NCBI GenBank assembly: GCA_028752905.1
Contig: JAQNBH010000013.1
Coordinates: forward strand, 11,336,897-11,400,896
Origin: Cladorhizidae sp. MBARI D1340-BT2
Lineage: Eukaryota > Porifera > Demospongiae > Poecilosclerida > Cladorhizidae
Reading direction: 5' to 3'
Length of the DNA: 64,000 nucleotides
Shown here piece by piece: positions 59,363-64,000 of this stretch (positions are counted from its first letter, which is position 1; each line of letters opens with the position of its first letter). The notes below the pieces were generated by a model. That model worked only from the letters and a program-made list of their open reading frames with translations. It did not search any database and was not told the DNA's origin. Both the position numbers and the translations under genes were made by a program.

Positions 59363-59651
59363 TATTATTATTATTATTATTATTTTGTTTTGTTTATTAT
59401 ATTATTTATTTATATATATATTTTTTTAATATTTTAATTTTTATTTTTTTTAATTTATTATGCATTTATTTATTATTTGTTTATTATTTATGTACATTTT
59501 TATTTGTTTATTATTTATGTACATTTTTATTTGTTTATTATTTATGTACATTTTTATTTACATCTGGTGCACATGCTATGCAAATGTACTGGCACATGAT
59601 GGATAGCTAGCTACCGGTATAGAGCTGGCTCACGTGAACATTAGCATCTCA

Positions 59652-59696
59652 TTATTCCTGATGAAGGCTAGAGAATCCAGTTGAAAAGTCGAGTGA
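59652..59696 (+). ncRNA. Hammerhead-like motif, copy C right end
   Basis: CTGATGA at 59658-59664, GAAAAGTC after a weak stem II, and a 6-bp stem I. Same as copy B. Confidence 0.45.
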
Positions 59697-59733
59697 GTAC
59701 AATTTGAAGTTGATTATTGAGAAGGTAATTTTA

Positions 59734-61385
59734 TCATATATATATGTAGATAAAATGATTAGATTATGTAACACACAGAATACTTATACTCTTTGATGGT
59801 CAGCACAAGAATACTTATTATGCATCTTTGACCCTAGGCATATTCAAAAGATATCTACCAGTCTAAGGCCCACAAGCAACTCTATAGCATAGAGCAATCA
59901 ATAAATATGCATAGATAGGGTTTAGCTATAAACAGAAAAGAAATCGCTAGCCAGTGAACAAGATCAATGGCTCTTCTAAGCTTTAGCTACTTACCTTAGC
60001 ATCGAAATGCTATTTATCAATTTTATATCCAGATAGAACAATAATCTCAGAAATAATTCCAATTTTTTCCCGGTAAATATTATCATAGATGACGTAGTAC
60101 TTATTAGGGTCACACCCATTCGTTGTTAGAAAAATTTGCATTTAGTATCTGGCTGGTAGTGGTGATTAACCAAGGGAGTGGTGACAAAGTTCTGCTTGTG
60201 TCTTCCTCTACCAAGCAGAGCCACCAAGAAAGTTAAAATGATCTAGCTCTAGATAGCTAACTGATCAAACTATTATTATTTCCTAAAAGAAGCCCAGAAT
60301 TGCTACCTAGCTAGCTCTAATAGAATACTAGCTATTAATTTTACTCGAGCTAATATACCTAACTGCTCATGTACGTCCTTCAGCCTATTATAATTATCTA
60401 TAATTATTGACACATCTCTATTCCACATTGTCACATGGTTATGTAGAGTTAATAACAAAGTAATAGAATATATTATGCCTGACCACAAAGGTTCAGCTAC
60501 AGCATATTACAGAGGACATTCAACAGTCTAAGCATTTCTACACCACAAAAGCATATTTATAGCCTTTCACTAGGTGGTAAGTTTGCCAAAGAAACAGATT
60601 GGCCGTACAGTAACTAGCTAGGTAGTGACTAACAATGTAAGAGGTTGATGTTACTGCTAGCTTGTCCTAGTATCAATGTGGTAGGTTTTATCATTGAACA
60701 GCAAATCTTGGCTGCGCTGGTACCAAATATTCGGTAGTAGACAACTTAATGCATATTAGCTCACACCCATTCTTCTGTCAGCAGAATGCCCAGAAGAGAT
60801 TGGTATCCAGCACAATCTTCTCACTTTTTAAAAGAAACAGAGCTATCACAGAAGGTAAGATGATCTATTGTTAGGTAACTAATAGACTATCAACTGCCTG
60901 ACAGTTCCTTCTAAAAGCTCAAATTGCGAGTTCTAAACTACTTTGTTCTTAATTACAATTATGACCATGAGCTAGGCAGCAAGCTTATATAGAATGCTGG
61001 TAGTTAGTTTTATTGTGGCTAAACTCATTATATCTAAATCGTTATCTAAATCGTATCAGATGATAGTTTGTTGAAAGAAATTGGTTTATGATAAATTTTA
61101 TCTTACCTCCAAATGCAGGTGAATATGTTCTGAACAAAGAGATTCTGTAAAACCAGTTCTTCAAATGAAAAATTATTGCTGTTAAATTGAAATAACCTGC
61201 GCAATCAGGAACAAATCTAGAGGATTGAACTGAACTGAAAGTGGGTGTGGCAAGAAGCCAGATAACTGCGACAGGAGGGTAGCTGAAAACTATAATGAGG
61301 AGAAGTTGTTTGTTCTTTGGAAGGTCAAAGAAGCTACACTGCCACTAGGCTACTGATAGACACAATAGCATTGGTTGTCATCCAC
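59734..61385. other. Unassigned DNA, copy C of 1991-3600
   Basis: Same exon-like pieces, including the minus-strand frame 60303-60488. No recognised gene. Confidence 0.3.
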
Positions 61386-62677
61386 ATTACCCTAGAAGTT
61401 GTTGTCAGAGTCGTCACTTTGGAGCCTGTCCAAGCATTCAGGCCAAAAATCATGGTCAGATGGTAACTGCTGCAAGTGATTCTATGCTTATTTTATAGTA
61501 AGAATGTATGAAGAAGAGATGCCAGTTTCTTATAAAAAGAAGCTACAATGCACGAATACTTTACTGCCAAATAACACAAGGTTAGCGGTCTCACTCGATT
61601 GCTGACCACGAAAGAGTTAAGAATAAAAGAGCAAGCAATGTTCTAAATTTAGTTGTGTAGAGGCAATATAGCTTATTATGTACACATTTAGGCAGATTCC
61701 TCTCTTTGTAAGAAAGCAAAGCATTACAGGTGAGCTGTAGGACTACTTCACATGTAGCAGAGCCATGACATATGCAGACATCAGCTGCAGCTACTGGAAA
61801 TAAAATACCAAACAGTTGGCTAACGATTTTTTTCCTGTGTTTATTTATATTTTTTATGGTTAATTTTTAACTTAATTTTATTTATTAACTATTGTTTTAT
61901 ATGCTTATTTGTGGTATACCAACCAGTGCAGTAGTCCGTGCTCTTGAAAATTAAAAGGACGTGAAACTCTAGTTGGTTATTGCATCTGTCTGGGCTTCTA
62001 TTAGAGGTTGCAATTACAATGGATTGAAACAATTATTATACAAGTTATATCCATCTTTAGGAGGTTGGTATTTCTTGTTCTTGCACTGCATCCTAGCAAC
62101 AACTATAAGCACTTTTCTCCCTTTCTTATCAAAAACAAAGTCATGCGAAAGTTGCAATCCAACATAGTTACTATGTGCTCATTACGATTCCCGAGAACCA
62201 TGGCCAGAATAGGAGTAATTGAGTTGAGCATATCTGCTGTACACATCTAAAGTCATTTACAGTTTTCTAGGCTCTGTTTTATTACGATTACTATTATCGA
62301 GAAATTAGAATATCTGATACAGTTCATACATCTACTTATACTTTGGAAATGAATTTGACAATTCAAGATGCATTATTGATCAAATCAATGCACCCATGTG
62401 CTTCAGTATTTTGGCCATGTAGCAAAGTAAGAACATCAGTCTTGGTCATCTTCAGATGCCTTGCAACCAAAATATCGGGTTGAATTCAAGTTTGTTAGAA
62501 ACTTGCTTGTTCAGAACGTTCACTACCAATACTTTCCACATTACTACAAACATGATCTGCATCAAATATTAATCAGACATTGATAGGTACATGAAGGAGT
62601 CATCTCTGCCATAAAATATTCTCTTACACTTGGTCATGTTGTAGTATTTGGACCTAGTCTATGCATGTATTGCTTAC

Positions 62678-63837
62678 CATATCTTCCAAACTGAACCAAT
62701 GTTTTGTTGGGTCATTGAGGTCCAGGTCCTTAAGAGAAAGTGTGACCCGTCCTAAAAATCTGTTCTTTCTGAACCGATTCTTGTTCCATACACTCATGTT
62801 CAGTGTGCACATTTCCAATTCAGACACTTCAACCTTATACTAAAAGAAGACAAAATCACTGTTAAAGAATGATGTAAAATCATGCATCCACCATTGTACC
62901 TTCATAAGTGCATTGTATTCTGGGTTCATTGTTTTCATTTTGACGTCATTCTTTTTCTTGCAGTGTCTTCTTTGGTCAAAGACAAGATTAGTCTTGACAT
63001 AAGGGTTAGCATGACCCCTTTTATTTATATCTGCAAGATCCTGACATTTACAAACTTGCACCTCCAGTTCACCTTTCCTATAAACAATTCCAAGCATAAT
63101 AGCTCCTCTGAGGCCAGAAATAGGTTTGTTATCCGAGATAGAAACCTTCTCCGTGATATGAAACAGTTCCTGCAGATAGGATTTAGAAATTCATAATCCC
63201 ATCATCTCTAAGGTACTAAGCAAAACTCTGCTGGTACCCATCTATTAGGCATGTGCATCTGCATTCACATGCTTACCTTATCCTGTTGAGGTGGAGTGTG
63301 CATGGCATTCGCATCCAGTGCACTCAGACAATACTCATTTGATTCAGAACTAGTTAGTCTTCGAGTAAGTGTAGGTGGAATGGGAGAACTTGGAGCAGTA
63401 GAAGTTGGAGTGGGTGATGGCCAATGGGAGGAGGAGGAGGGAATAGGCTGAAATGGAACAGTTGGCTTTGAATTTTCCCCAATTTTCTCCTTGTTTGGTC
63501 TGGATCCTGTTGCAGATGAGCTGGACACTGTTGTGAGTCCAGCTTCTTGAGACAGTGCCATAAATTCTTCTGCAATATATTATTATACTTCTTAAAACGA
63601 CACTGGATGGAAAAAACACAATAGCACCTACTCACCCATCATGTCTATCAAGAAGCTCATCTTAAAGAAGCCACTGCCTTGTGTCCTCCCTATGTATTTA
63701 GTGGTGGTGGTGCTGGTTATAGTAGCAGCATATGTAGGAGGAATGACAGGAAGGGGAGGGGAGATGAATCCATACGTTTTGATCCAGCCATCTACAGAAC
63801 TAGGATGATATTCAATGGAGGTTAAACTAAATAGAGT
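62678..63837 (-). CDS. Slp/rabphilin-like gene, copy C, 5' part beyond the window
   Basis: Exons 4 to 7 by homology: 63837-63636, 63569-63277, 63169-62900 and 62839-62678. Splice sites match copy A, including the exon 4 acceptor that copy B lacks. The C2 blocks (GELEVQVCKCQDL, NPYVKTNL, TLNMSVWNKNRFRKNRFLG) are intact. The zinc-finger exons would lie right of the window. Confidence 0.72.
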
Positions 63838-64000
63838 CTGGAACATTATCAGCCATTCAAACAGAAACCATTGTTAGTTTCATAGCTTATTTAGTCAGGA
63901 CAGAGATGAGCTTATTTATTCTTAATGTTGGTCTTGAAAATTTGGAATGCTTTGTGTGGCTTTTTGGCTAATAAAAGATCATAACATGTGTTGTGAAACT

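Noticed and set aside
62678..63837. Gene conversion among copies, because C resembles B in the left part and A in exons 4-5
   Set aside because: The pattern is explained by private changes in A on the left and private changes in B on the right; no conversion is required without an outgroup.

Overview
This is eukaryotic, animal-type DNA. It is AT-rich, has GT-AG introns of tens to hundreds of bases, long microsatellites, and very few long coding frames. The only host gene I can assemble with confidence is a minus-strand, Rab-effector-like gene of the synaptotagmin-like (Slp/exophilin) or rabphilin type. Its exons encode an N-terminal helix, an eight-cysteine FYVE-like zinc finger, a Ser/Pro/Thr-rich linker and a C2 domain. 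Base composition and the frequent TAGCTAGCTA-type strings fit a non-bilaterian such as a demosponge, but the sequence alone does not prove this.

Layout. The window is a direct tandem array of one large unit: copy A (1-29609), copy B (29610-57806, period about 28.2 kb) and the start of copy C (57807-64000). Each unit holds, left to right: (i) a foldback repeat of about 1 kb whose inverted ends each carry a hammerhead-ribozyme-like core, enclosing an (ATT)n tract; (ii) about 3 kb of unassigned DNA with a few exon-like pieces; (iii) the Slp-like gene on the minus strand (A 4913-9097, B 34524-39009, C 62678-63837, C cut by the window end); (iv) an insertion with a dead MADF-domain gene fragment; (v) a unit of about 530 bp, present four times in A and once in B; (vi) an LTR retrotransposon on the minus strand; (vii) an older, diverged second copy of the (iii)-(v) region, including a decayed zinc-finger exon in A; (viii) a long microsatellite, a polypurine tract and a GTGG-rich minisatellite.

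The retrotransposon has Ty3/gypsy-type RT, but its order is gag-PR-INT-RT-RNase H, with integrase ahead of RT as in Gmr1-like elements. The two copies carry different lesions. Copy A has a stop codon after the protease region. Copy B has an 8-bp gag deletion, a 666-bp solo LTR of another family nested beside RT with a CCCAA target duplication, and a truncated piggyBac-like element inserted at a TTAA in its right LTR. These copy-specific insertions show that A and B have evolved separately, as true paralogues or as two haplotypes joined by assembly.

The most interesting signals are the hammerhead cores inside the foldback repeat, the INT-before-RT element, and the flanks of that element, which suggest that recombination between LTR elements made the older internal duplication. 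Function calls rest on motif recognition only; no database search was run.
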